Below, piece by piece: positions 7,641 through 14,824 of a stretch of DNA of 17,580 bases. The notes under the pieces were generated by a model. It was given only the letters and a program-made list of their open reading frames with translations. It did not search any database and was not told where the DNA came from. This stretch comes from Chlamydiota bacterium (lineage in GTDB: Bacteria > Chlamydiota > Chlamydiia > Chlamydiales > Rhabdochlamydiaceae): NCBI GenBank assembly GCA_023265495.1, contig JAHFTP010000012.1:1-17580 (forward strand), in the 5' to 3' direction. Position 1 is the stretch's first letter; every line of letters begins with the position of its first letter. The position numbers and the translations under genes were made by a program.

Positions 7641-7678
7641 ATAGAGACTCTGAGGGAACTCAGAGTCTCTATTTTTTT
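7641..7678 (+). terminator. Strong intrinsic terminator between convergent genes
   Basis: ATAGAGACTCTGAG (7641-7654) and CTCAGAGTCTCTAT (7659-7672) form a perfect 14-base stem with a GGAA tetraloop, followed by TTTTTT (7673-7678). It ends the 532-residue protein gene on the plus strand. The T-tract touches the stop codon of the minus-strand gene at 7677, so the hairpin also lies just past that gene and may serve both directions. Confidence 0.9.
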
Positions 7679-8246
7679 AGTAACTTTGCGACTTTCCGCA
7701 GCCGCAGGATCCTTTGGCATTGGGATTGGTGATTTTAAAGCCGGAGCCGTTAAGTCCGTCAACAAAGTCGATTTCACAGCCAAGAAGGCGTCCTACAGCC
7801 GTTTTGCTGACGTGGATCTCTACTCCCTCACAGGCAAAGATGTCATCTTCAGAAGTTGCCTTAGCAGAATAGTCTAATACATACTCAAATCCACTGCAAC
7901 CACCGGCTTTGTCTCCAAAGCGAAGACCCCACCCCTCTTTCCCTTCATCTTTGAGAATTTCTTTATACTTCTCTGCGGCCCGCTTTGTGAGCGATATCGT
8001 CGAGAGGTCTACTTCCTCCGCAAGGACTTCGTTTAACCGGGCTAGGAGCTGCTCAATCTCCCCTTCTGCATAGCCGTGCCCTAGCATGCCGGATTCTAAC
8101 GTTTCCCATGTGGCTGCCTGGCACCCGACACAGTGGAGACCTGCATTAGTGATCTCTTGAGCGAGCTTTTGGCTCTTCTGAGGAAAGCGCCCTAAGATCT
8201 CCTCAATCGTCATTTCTTTCGTAATTTTGTCCATCGTCTGAGACAT
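7677..8246 (-). CDS. DUF1858 / A-type iron-sulfur carrier fusion protein
   Basis: This 189-residue protein joins two domains. Residues about 7-75 resemble DUF1858 (TIEEILGRFPQKSQKLAQEI, then HCVGC with Cys39 and Cys42). Residues about 82-189 are a HesB/IscA/ErpA-like A-type carrier: the three conserved cysteines are Cys117 (GGCSGFEY) and Cys181/Cys183 (GSCGCG). A-type carriers hold an iron-sulfur cluster and pass it to apoproteins. DUF1858 is usually seen alone or joined to redox enzymes; its CxxC could help bind or deliver the cluster (inference). Stand-alone A-type carriers are about 105-120 residues, so the extra 75-80 residues are a true extension. ATG at 8246 has an AAGGGG box; an in-frame ATG four codons later is less likely. 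The ferredoxin gene ends 11 bases upstream, so they form one operon. Confidence 0.85.
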   Translation of the reverse strand: MSQTMDKITKEMTIEEILGRFPQKSQKLAQEITNAGLHCVGCQAATWETLESGMLGHGYAEGEIEQLLARLNEVLAEEVDLSTISLTKRAAEKYKEILKDEGKEGWGLRFGDKAGGCSGFEYVLDYSAKATSEDDIFACEGVEIHVSKTAVGRLLGCEIDFVDGLNGSGFKITNPNAKGSCGCGKSQSY

Positions 8247-8257
8247 ACTTTTTCCCC

Positions 8258-8521
8258 TTAGAATTTAATCTTTACACATCCACCCTGTATTCTGCACTGG
8301 CAAGCAAGCCTTTCTTTATCCTGCTCCCCTAAAAAATCCTTTTCTTCTTGAGTAAATGGAGAAAGGTTTTCCATTCCCTCTTCCACCTCGATCACACAAG
8401 TGCCGCAAACACCCTCCGTACAGGCAAAGGGAACCCCCGCCTCCTCACAAACCTCTGCTAGCGGAGATCCATCCTCAACGTCCTTTTCCTCTTCTGTACT
8501 CTCAAAAATTAGCCTTGCCAT
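8258..8521 (-). CDS. [2Fe-2S] ferredoxin
   Basis: This 87-residue protein is a small electron carrier of the plant/adrenodoxin-like fold. Cluster ligands are Cys34, Cys39, Cys42 (CTEGVCGTC, C-x4-C-x2-C) and Cys74 (RLACQC); Cys25, Cys76 and Cys82 are extra. The C-x4-C spacing is that of plant-type ferredoxins, not the C-x5-C of Isc ferredoxins. It is very acidic, as usual. The frame is open from a TTG at 8551, but the ATG at 8521 follows an AGGAAGGAG box and gives the standard N terminus MARLIFES. It is the first gene of an operon with the A-type carrier fusion, so it probably gives electrons to cluster assembly (inference from context). Chlamydia also has a single such ferredoxin, to my recollection near sucAB. 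Confidence 0.9.
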   Translation of the reverse strand: MARLIFESTEEEKDVEDGSPLAEVCEEAGVPFACTEGVCGTCVIEVEEGMENLSPFTQEEKDFLGEQDKERLACQCRIQGGCVKIKF

Positions 8522-8550
8522 CTCTCCTTCCTCATCTAAAAGATCTGGCA

Positions 8551-8579
8551 AATATACGTAGAAACCACGGAAAAAGCAA
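8551..8579 (-). promoter_or_regulatory. Promoter of the ferredoxin operon
   Basis: On the minus strand, TTGCTT (8579-8574), a 17-base spacer and TATATT (8556-8551) match a vegetative promoter, with a start of transcription about 20-25 bases before the ferredoxin ATG. Part of the spacer lies in an imperfect hairpin (AACCACGG 8563-8570 / CCGTGGTT 8593-8600). Confidence 0.5.
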
Positions 8580-8600
8580 TCTATTTTCCTTCCCGTGGTT

Positions 8601-8640
8601 AAAGAAAAACGAGCTAGAGGGGAAAACCCTCTAGCTCGTT
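8601..8640 (-). terminator. Intrinsic terminator of the small coiled-coil protein gene
   Basis: AACGAGCTAGAGGG (8608-8621) and CCCTCTAGCTCGTT (8627-8640) form a perfect 14-base stem with a five-base loop. Read on the minus strand it runs into GTTTTTCTTT, a T-rich tail. It lies 35 bases after the stop of the 70-residue gene and upstream of the ferredoxin promoter, so it insulates the two transcription units. Confidence 0.88.
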
Positions 8641-8675
8641 ATTATGGCAGTAAAGAATTGACTGTCAACTGCTTA

Positions 8676-8888
8676 TTAAAATTCCCCAGGAAGAGTGGGC
8701 TTCTCCTCTTGAGAAGGACTGATAATCCCTTCTTTTAAAAGGTCTTCCACCGTAGACTTCAGCGTCTTAATCCCCTCGGGGAAACCACACTTTACTAAGA
8801 TCCTATTCAGGTAGGAAAGCTCTGTCTCTAAGAGGTCTACCTTACTTTCTAAAGCTGCTACTACCCCATTTAACTTGGAATTGCTCAT
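8676..8888 (-). CDS. Small coiled-coil protein of unknown function
   Basis: This 70-residue protein is one long amphipathic helix at residues 5-33 (GVVAALESKVDLLETELSYL in part, with heptad spacing), then CGFPEGIKTLKSTVEDLLKEG and a short polar tail. The single cysteine is Cys34. I do not know its function; its size and form are those of a small adaptor, chaperone or structural protein. The frame is open from a GTG at 8921, but the ATG at 8888 has an AAAGGTG box at the right distance, which I prefer. It has its own terminator and is flanked by AT-rich DNA upstream, so it is a single-gene unit. Confidence 0.75.
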   Translation of the reverse strand: MSNSKLNGVVAALESKVDLLETELSYLNRILVKCGFPEGIKTLKSTVEDLLKEGIISPSQEEKPTLPGEF

Positions 8889-9163
8889 TATTACACCTTT
8901 ATTATTTTTTATCATATCCACTCAATCTATAAATATAATTTTACACTTATTTTTAATTAAAATCAACAAAACATCACAAATTAAAAATAAACCAAAACAG
9001 GTATATACTTCAACTAAAAACACTGCTTTATTTATGTAATTATCAACAACATGCGTAAATTAATTTATTTACAATGCCGAAAAAAACATAATTATCTATT
9101 TCTATAACAGGATTACAAAGCAAAAACAACAACTTATTGTAATTTCTATAATAATTAATTTCG
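8889..9163. other. AT-rich intergenic region
   Basis: I see no gene here. The sequence is strongly AT-rich with short open frames only; for example, an ATG at 9051 gives 18 codons. A TATGAT box on the minus strand (8916-8911) could be the -10 of the 70-residue gene, but no good -35 pairs with it. Confidence 0.5.
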
Positions 9164-9192
9164 TTGAGATACTAATAAACAACGAGTAGAAT
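9164..9192 (+). promoter_or_regulatory. Candidate plus-strand promoter in a gene-free region
   Basis: TTGAGA (9164-9169), a 17-base spacer and TAGAAT (9187-9192) each match the vegetative consensus in five of six bases. No protein gene follows on this strand; a structured region with a T-tract does. In AT-rich DNA such matches also occur by chance. Confidence 0.4.
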
Positions 9193-9198
9193 TGGAAC

Positions 9199-9306
9199 TA
9201 AGCATTATTACGACAATATCTATCATTCTTTGAGTGAGAAAAGAGATGTCTCTACAGCCCTACTTTTGGTAGTAGGGATAGGTCTTCTTCTCACTCTAGT
9301 TTTTTT
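9199..9306 (+). ncRNA. Candidate small RNA ending in a hairpin terminator
   Basis: From the predicted start near 9199 to the end of a T-tract at 9306 there would be an RNA of about 108 bases. Its 3' part is a long hairpin: GAGTGAGAA (9232-9240) pairs with TTCTCACTC (9288-9296), the stem continues through AAGA/TCTT with a one-base bulge, and an inner stem is CCCTAC (9258-9263) with GTAGGG (9272-9277). TTTTTTT follows at 9300-9306. The T-tract is on the plus strand only, so this is not a good terminator for lpd, which is read on the minus strand and ends at 9322. There is no convincing open frame inside. I did not recognise a known RNA family. It could instead be a weak two-way lpd terminator. 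Confidence 0.45.
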
Positions 9307-9321
9307 GAGAAGCAGCTGTAT

Positions 9322-10722
9322 TTACTTATGGATAGCTTTCTTGTGGATGGAGAGAGCGGCCTCTTTGAGCACTTCTGATAGAGTGGGGTGCGCATGGCAT
9401 ACAGAAGAGAGCTCTTTTACCTTTACTCTTCGGCTAAAGGCCAAACATCCTTCCGCTATCAGCTCCGAGGCGTGGGGACCTATGATATGGATACCTAAGA
9501 TAGTATCGGTTGCTGCATCAGCTAAGATTTTGACAAAACCCTCTTCCTCTGCGCTACACTTGGCTCTGGGGTTTGCACTAAAGCTACACTGTCCTGTAAG
9601 CACAGAAAAACCCAGGTTTTTGGCTTCTGCTTCGCTAAGCCCTACGGAGGCCACCTCCGGCGAGGTGTACACTACATTGGGAATGGCTAAATAATCTAGG
9701 GAAGGACTCTGCCCTGCGATAATCTCTGCTACGACAATGCCTTCTTCTGAAGCCTTGTGCGCAAGCATGGGCCCATCTATAATGTCTCCTATCGCATAGA
9801 TATGAGGGACTAGAGCTCTGAACTGCCCGTCGACAGGGATAAGTCCTTTTGCATCCACTACAATCCCGGCTTTATCTAGGGCTAGGCCTTGTGTGTAGGG
9901 CCTGCGTCCAATAGAAACTAAGACAGTGTCCGTCTGCAGGCTTAAGGAAGACTTATCTGATGTTTCTACCTGTAAATGGATCTCCTTGCTGCTGATGTCA
10001 GCACCCATGACCTTTGAGGAAAGGTGAAATTGCATCCCTTGCTTTGTTAAAGAAGACAGCAAGGCTTTTGATAGGCCCGGATCCAAGGTGGGACACACGC
10101 GATCCAGGAATTCCACAAAAATGACTTCCGTGCCAAGGCGACTGTATACAGATCCTAGCTCTACGCCAATGACACCGGCACCTACCACCACCATTTTTCT
10201 AGGTACTTTATCTAAAGAAAGAGCACCTGTAGACGACAGCACTCTTCTCTCGTCGAAGGGAAGGAAGGCGAGCGGCGTCGGCTCAGACCCCGTCGCCAGA
10301 ATAAAGGATTTTCCTTCGATTTCCTCTTTTGTAGCGCCCTGAGATACCGTAATGCTGTGAGAAGAAGAAAAGGAGCCGGCCCCTGCAAAGTGAGAAATCT
10401 GATTTTTTTTGAAGAGGGCTTTGATCCCCTCATTTAAGCTGCGAATGACCTCTTGCTTTCTCTCCATCATTCTGGGAAAGTGCGCTTCCACCCTTTCCCC
10501 CTCTATGCCGAGGAGTTTTCCCTCTCTTCGTATCTTGCTAAGGAGCTCTGTTGAGTGCAACAGCGTCTTTGAAGGGATGCAGCCGACATTCAAACATGTC
10601 CCTCCAAGAGATCCCCTTTTCTCTATGCAAGCCGTCTTGAGCCCTAGCTGAGCGCAGCGTATCGCGGCGACGTAGCCTCCGGGCCCCGCTCCCACAACTA
10701 CTACATCAAACTGCTTTGCCAT
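9322..10722 (-). CDS. lpd: Dihydrolipoyl dehydrogenase (E3)
   Basis: This 466-residue FAD flavoenzyme reoxidises the dihydrolipoyl group of the E2 subunit and reduces NAD. Visible features: the FAD-binding VVVVGAGPGGYVAA (residues 7-20), the redox disulfide Cys43/Cys48 in GGTCLNVGCIPSKTLL, the NAD-binding VVVGAGVIGVELGSV motif near the middle, AIGDI in the second FAD motif, and the C-terminal HAHPTLSE with catalytic His445 and Glu450. The frame is open from an upstream codon at 10791, but the ATG at 10722 follows AAGGAGAG and gives the standard start MAKQFDVVVVGAGPG. It lies 86 bases after sucB on the same strand. In Chlamydia, as I recall, lpdA is elsewhere in the genome (CT557), so linkage to sucAB is a difference. 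It may also serve pyruvate dehydrogenase. Confidence 0.96.
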   Translation of the reverse strand: MAKQFDVVVVGAGPGGYVAAIRCAQLGLKTACIEKRGSLGGTCLNVGCIPSKTLLHSTELLSKIRREGKLLGIEGERVEAHFPRMMERKQEVIRSLNEGIKALFKKNQISHFAGAGSFSSSHSITVSQGATKEEIEGKSFILATGSEPTPLAFLPFDERRVLSSTGALSLDKVPRKMVVVGAGVIGVELGSVYSRLGTEVIFVEFLDRVCPTLDPGLSKALLSSLTKQGMQFHLSSKVMGADISSKEIHLQVETSDKSSLSLQTDTVLVSIGRRPYTQGLALDKAGIVVDAKGLIPVDGQFRALVPHIYAIGDIIDGPMLAHKASEEGIVVAEIIAGQSPSLDYLAIPNVVYTSPEVASVGLSEAEAKNLGFSVLTGQCSFSANPRAKCSAEEEGFVKILADAATDTILGIHIIGPHASELIAEGCLAFSRRVKVKELSSVCHAHPTLSEVLKEAALSIHKKAIHK

Positions 10723-10736
10723 AAAAATACTCTCCT

Positions 10737-10773
10737 TAAAAAAAACAAGGGGTAAAGGGGGCCACGCCCCTTG
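10737..10773 (-). terminator. Hairpin and T-tract between sucB and lpd
   Basis: Read on the minus strand, CAAGGGG (10773-10767) can pair with CCCCTTG (10752-10746), directly followed by eight T (10745-10738). The same AAGGGG can also pair with a nearer CCCCTT (10760-10755), so two exclusive hairpins are possible; only the first abuts the T-tract. The lpd ribosome binding site follows at once. This is an intergenic terminator or attenuator inside the operon. Confidence 0.6.
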
Positions 10774-10808
10774 ACAGATCCCTATGTTCACCTTCCAAGC
10801 TACTTATC

Positions 10809-11891
10809 TCATAAATCCAAAAGAAGACGGGAAGGGTCTTCTAAACTCTCTTTCATATGCACGAGAAACTGTACTGCATCCTTGCCGTCGATGATTCTAT
10901 GGTCATAGCTTAAGGCTAGATACATCATAGGGCGGATCACTATTTGATCATTTACAACAATGGCTCGTTTCACAATCGAATGCATGCCTAGGATAGCACT
11001 TTGTGGAGGATTGAGTATGGGGGTAGACAGAAGAGACCCAAAGACCCCTCCATTGGTGATAGTAAAACTCCCCCCACGGAGCATATCGATAGAAATCGCT
11101 CCTTCCCTTGCGCTCTTAGCATACTTTTCTAGTTCTTTTTCTATCCCTCCAAAGGAGAGCTCATCACAGCGGCGGATGACGGGGACCATGAGTCCCTTCT
11201 CGGTAGAGACGGCCACACCAATATCATAGAATAGTACAGTCACAATGTCTTCCCCATCTATGAAAGCATTGACCTGAGGGAAGGCTTTTAATGCAGCCAC
11301 TGTCGCCTTCACAAAAAAAGACATAAAGCCCAGCTTGACGCCGTATTTTTTTTGGAAATTATCCTTTTCTTTTGCTCTAATATCCATAACAGCCGACATA
11401 TCTACCTCATTAAAGGTAGTGAGCATGGCAGTGGTGTTCTTGGCTTCAACAAGTCTTTGTGCTATGGTTTTTCTCAGGTTGCTCATCTTCTTTCTAGAAA
11501 ACTTATCGGAAGAGAGGCTTCGCTCAGGCTCTTGCTTTCTCTCTGCTGGTTCTGTGAGCTCTTTGACAAAGTCGCCTGCCATCTTGCGGGCAGAAGGGCC
11601 GGATGGTATAGAGACCGGAGGGGCTTTTTCTTCTTTTACAGGAGCTTGTGCTTGTCCTTCTGTATCTACGTAACCAATCACTTGGCCTATTTGCACGGTC
11701 TGCTCTTTATTAATGGAAAGCGATAATACCCCAGCTGCCGGGGCATAGAGGACTTGATTGACCTTATCTGTCTCGAGCTCCACTATTTCTTGGTCTGCCT
11801 TCACATAGGATCCGGATGGAGATAAGACTGCGCTGACAACACCTTCTGATACGGACTCCCCCATCGTTGGGACCTTGATTTCCACTTTCAT
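10809..11891 (-). CDS. sucB: Dihydrolipoamide succinyltransferase (E2 of 2-oxoglutarate dehydrogenase)
   Basis: This 360-residue core subunit transfers the succinyl group from lipoate to CoA. The lipoyl domain covers residues 1-77, with the lipoylated Lys43 in ELETDKVNQ. The catalytic domain covers about 130-360; RLVEAKNTTAMLTTFNEVD (147-165) and ITNGGVFGSLLSTPILNPP (278-296) match E2o, and the active site His331/Asp335 is in SYDHRIIDG. The part between, where the E1/E3-binding domain should be, keeps only GPSARKMAGDF (98-108) and lacks the usual GTGxGGR-type half, so it is reduced. Total length is about 45 residues under E. coli SucB and close to what I recall for chlamydial SucB. An ATG two codons upstream (11897) is also possible; I chose 11891 because the AGGTG box is then seven bases away. 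It starts 15 bases after sucA. Confidence 0.95.
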   Translation of the reverse strand: MKVEIKVPTMGESVSEGVVSAVLSPSGSYVKADQEIVELETDKVNQVLYAPAAGVLSLSINKEQTVQIGQVIGYVDTEGQAQAPVKEEKAPPVSIPSGPSARKMAGDFVKELTEPAERKQEPERSLSSDKFSRKKMSNLRKTIAQRLVEAKNTTAMLTTFNEVDMSAVMDIRAKEKDNFQKKYGVKLGFMSFFVKATVAALKAFPQVNAFIDGEDIVTVLFYDIGVAVSTEKGLMVPVIRRCDELSFGGIEKELEKYAKSAREGAISIDMLRGGSFTITNGGVFGSLLSTPILNPPQSAILGMHSIVKRAIVVNDQIVIRPMMYLALSYDHRIIDGKDAVQFLVHMKESLEDPSRLLLDL

Positions 11892-11906
11892 ATCCATGCA
11901 CCTAAT

Positions 11907-14624
11907 TTAATCGGTAAAGGCTTCATTCAATATTGTTTCCAGCTGCTTTTTATGAAGAGCATAAGAGCCCGCAGCGGAAGCTGCGCTCCTAGATCTTCCT
12001 ACATATCGCAAAAGAGCTTTTTTCCCTATCATCTTTTCTAGGAAAGGATGGATATATTCCCACGCGCCCATGTTAGAATGCTCCTCTTGCACATAGCAAA
12101 TTGTTTTGCAAAAGCGATATTTCTCCGGCAAGGAAGTAATCTTATCTACAGGCAAGGGATATAGTTGCTCTATGCGTATGATAGCCACATTTCCCTTCTT
12201 CCTTTTTTCTCTCTCTTGGATGAGGTCGTAATAGACCTTTCCGGAGCAGAGCAGGATTTTTTCTACTCCATCTGCAGGGACCGTATCATCTATGCACTCT
12301 ACAAACTCTCCCTCTATAAACTCATCGATGCTGCTGACACAAAGAGGATGCCTCAGCAGCGCCTTGGGGGTAAAGACAACTAAAGGCCTTTTATGTGTGA
12401 GAAAAGCCTGCCTGCGCAGCAGATGGAAGAATTGAGCGGGCGTTGTGCAGTTAGCAATGATAAAGTTGCTCTCCGCGGATAGCTGTAAAAACCGCTCCAT
12501 CCGCGCGGAGGAGTGCTCCGGCCCTTGCCCCTCGTATCCATGTGGCAACAGAAGGGTTAAATTGGATCTTACATTCCACTTTTGCTCTGCAGCAGATAGA
12601 AATTGATCAATGATGATCTGTGCGCCATTGGCAAAATCTCCAAATTGAGCCTCCCATATGGTGAGACTATCTGGATAAGAAAAACTATAGCCCAAATCAA
12701 ATCCCATGACCGCAAACTCAGAGAGAGGAGAGTTAAATACATGGAAAGAAGCTTGCATCGGAGCTAGATGATTTAAGGGGAAATACCTCGCCTCCGTTGT
12801 CTGATCCACAAATACGGCATGTCTATGAGAGAATGTCCCCCTTCTCGAATCTTGCCCCGACAGCCTGATGTGAACACCTTGAAAAAGCAGGCAAGCAAAA
12901 CTCAAATGCTCCGCCATGCCCCAATCAACCACCTTTTTTTTGCTTGCTATATCTTCTACCATAGCAAGCCTCTCTTTGATGAGCCTTGCAATCTTAGGAT
13001 GCAGATTAAACCCTTCCGGCACAAGGCAAAAAGAGGAGGCCAGGCTGCGGAGCATCTCGCCCGTCACCTGTAAGGGATGGCTCTCTATAGCAAGTGTTTC
13101 CTTGCCGGCGGGAAGAGACAGTGTAGAGGGATCTTTCTTCAGCGAGCTCACCTCAAAGAGCGCAGCGGAGAGGCTCTGTTTGAATTCTTCTTCTAAATAA
13201 TCTGCTCTCTTCTGGTCTATCACTCCCTGCTCTACGAGCTTATCTTTGTAGATCTCTCGTATCGTCTTCTTTTCTCTGATCCTTTTATATTCTAATGGCT
13301 GAGTGAAGGTCGGTTCATCTCCTTCATTATGTCCATACTTTCTATAGCAGTTAATGTCGATAAATACGTCGATATGAAATCTCTGTCTTAGCTCGATGGC
13401 CAAGATAGCTGCTTGTACACAACACTCGGGATCTTCTGCATTCACATGCAATACAGGAGAGCCGAAAGCTCTTGCTATATCTGTACAGTATCTCGTAGAT
13501 CTGCTCTCTTTAGGGACCGTGGTAAAGCCGATTTGATTATTTACCACGAGATGAATAGTCCCTCCGGTAGTATATCCCTCCAGTTTGCTCAGTTGAAGCG
13601 TTTCGTAGACAACGCCCTGCCCTGCAACAGAAGAGTCCCCATGAATCAAAATAGGAACCACCGTCTTCCTTTGCATCTCGTCATTTTTAAGCTCTTGTTT
13701 TGCTCTGACAAGGCCCTCGACTACAGCGCTCACCGCCTCGAGATGGCTGGGATTGGCAGCTAAGATCACTTCGACAGAGCTCCCTCCGGGAAGTGTAAGA
13801 GAACCATGGAATCCTTTATGGTATTTCACATCTCCTGTTCCCTCGAGCAAGTCAGGGACATAATGATCTTCAAACTCATGAAAAATCTGCGCATAGGACT
13901 TGTTTAATATATTCGCCAGCACGTTGAGCCGGCCTCTATGTGCCATGCCGATCACCGCCTCTTTCATCCCTGCAATAGATCCTTGATTCAATAGAGCAAC
14001 GAGCATAGGAATCAAAGTCTCCCCTCCCTCTAGAGAAAAGCGCTTCTGCCCTACATATTTGGTATGGATAAACGACTCAAAGAGCTCTGCTTTATTTAAG
14101 TAGTGATAGATCTCTAGCTTAGCTTCACTAGCAAAGGAAATAGGGAAATAAGGCTCAATCTTTCTCTGGAGCCAAGACTCTACCTCTTCACTTCCCATGC
14201 CTACATATTCTATTCCTATAGAGCCGCAGTAGGTCTTTTTTAACGCATCTATCATCTTGTCTAAAGAGGCCTTGGCCTCAGGAAGAAATCCACATGTGGG
14301 AAACTCCTGCCCCCTCTCCTCCCCGGAAAAGCCGAGCCGCTGTAGACTGAGCTCTTGAGGTTCGTCCGGCCTTATACCTATGGGATTCACATAGGCACCT
14401 AAATGCCCATATTTGCGATAGGCCTCTATCAGATGAAAGATACGCAGGTCTCCACTCTCAGCCACTGAAGAGACTCTGCCCTCTTTTGCAGCAAAGCTCA
14501 TCCCCTCAAAAAAATAGCGCCAAGAAGGATCTACTTTTGACGGATCTTGTACATACTTTTGGTACATCTCCTCTAGTAAAGAGACATTACCTAAATGGGC
14601 AAAAGAATATGCACCTTCCTCCAT
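11907..14624 (-). CDS. sucA: 2-oxoglutarate dehydrogenase E1 component
   Basis: This 905-residue thiamine-diphosphate enzyme decarboxylates 2-oxoglutarate and loads succinyl onto the lipoyl group of SucB. The N-terminal segment YVQDPSKVDPSWRYFFEG (24-41) is the usual E1o start involved in complex binding. Active-site and cofactor motifs are GMAHRGRLNVLANIL (226-240), HGDSSVAGQG (328-337), VNNQIGFTT (361-369) and CYRKYGHNEGDEP (426-438). Near the C terminus, VQEEHSNMGAWEYI is the E1o signature. Length agrees with the family (about 930) and with the 905 residues I recall for Chlamydia. ATG at 14624 has an AGGGGGG stretch upstream. First gene of sucA-sucB-lpd. Chlamydiae lack the first TCA steps, so the substrate likely comes from host 2-oxoglutarate or glutamate (established for Chlamydia; inferred here). 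Confidence 0.97.
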   Translation of the reverse strand: MEEGAYSFAHLGNVSLLEEMYQKYVQDPSKVDPSWRYFFEGMSFAAKEGRVSSVAESGDLRIFHLIEAYRKYGHLGAYVNPIGIRPDEPQELSLQRLGFSGEERGQEFPTCGFLPEAKASLDKMIDALKKTYCGSIGIEYVGMGSEEVESWLQRKIEPYFPISFASEAKLEIYHYLNKAELFESFIHTKYVGQKRFSLEGGETLIPMLVALLNQGSIAGMKEAVIGMAHRGRLNVLANILNKSYAQIFHEFEDHYVPDLLEGTGDVKYHKGFHGSLTLPGGSSVEVILAANPSHLEAVSAVVEGLVRAKQELKNDEMQRKTVVPILIHGDSSVAGQGVVYETLQLSKLEGYTTGGTIHLVVNNQIGFTTVPKESRSTRYCTDIARAFGSPVLHVNAEDPECCVQAAILAIELRQRFHIDVFIDINCYRKYGHNEGDEPTFTQPLEYKRIREKKTIREIYKDKLVEQGVIDQKRADYLEEEFKQSLSAALFEVSSLKKDPSTLSLPAGKETLAIESHPLQVTGEMLRSLASSFCLVPEGFNLHPKIARLIKERLAMVEDIASKKKVVDWGMAEHLSFACLLFQGVHIRLSGQDSRRGTFSHRHAVFVDQTTEARYFPLNHLAPMQASFHVFNSPLSEFAVMGFDLGYSFSYPDSLTIWEAQFGDFANGAQIIIDQFLSAAEQKWNVRSNLTLLLPHGYEGQGPEHSSARMERFLQLSAESNFIIANCTTPAQFFHLLRRQAFLTHKRPLVVFTPKALLRHPLCVSSIDEFIEGEFVECIDDTVPADGVEKILLCSGKVYYDLIQEREKRKKGNVAIIRIEQLYPLPVDKITSLPEKYRFCKTICYVQEEHSNMGAWEYIHPFLEKMIGKKALLRYVGRSRSAASAAGSYALHKKQLETILNEAFTD

Positions 14625-14652
14625 CCATCCCCCCTCTAGTCCTTAAAGTCTG

Positions 14653-14685
14653 CTTATAGCACAGGGGATTTCTTTGTAAAGAAAT
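14653..14685 (-). promoter_or_regulatory. sucA promoter with an overlapping 18-base dyad
   Basis: On the minus strand, TTTACA (14680-14675), a 16-base spacer and TATAAG (14658-14653), with TG one base before the -10, form a good promoter about 28 bases before sucA. The dyad ATTTCTTT-GT-AAAGAAAT (14668-14685, given on the plus strand) covers the whole -35 box. Such a position is typical of a repressor site, so the operon may be controlled by an unknown regulator. Confidence 0.6.
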
Positions 14686-14711
14686 AATTTTATTTTAACC
14701 CATCCCGTTCA

Positions 14712-14747
14712 GCGACCTTCAAAGAGACACAAGATCAGGTCGCGACC
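14712..14747. repeat. GC-rich inverted repeat between the nuclease gene and sucA
   Basis: GCGACCT (14712-14718) and AGGTCGC (14737-14743) are inverted copies, and GGTCGCGACC (14738-14747) is a perfect ten-base palindrome. They stand out in otherwise AT-rich DNA. No T-tract follows on either strand, so this is not a clear terminator. It might be a protein-binding site or the edge of an old insertion. Confidence 0.5.
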
Positions 14748-14824
14748 GCGTAGAACCAATTGTTCAAAGGCCTCCCTCTGTTATCCAAAAAAAATGTTTT
14801 TGCAGGAAAGTTAACCTTAGACAA

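Noticed and set aside
9230..9694. Plus-strand open frame of 154 codons with a hydrophobic start
   Set aside because: It starts with TTG inside the candidate terminator hairpin and then runs antisense to lpd; the apparent membrane segment is the hairpin and T-tract translated.
11352..11726. Two overlapping plus-strand open frames of 112-124 codons
   Set aside because: Both are antisense to sucB, which has full family motifs.
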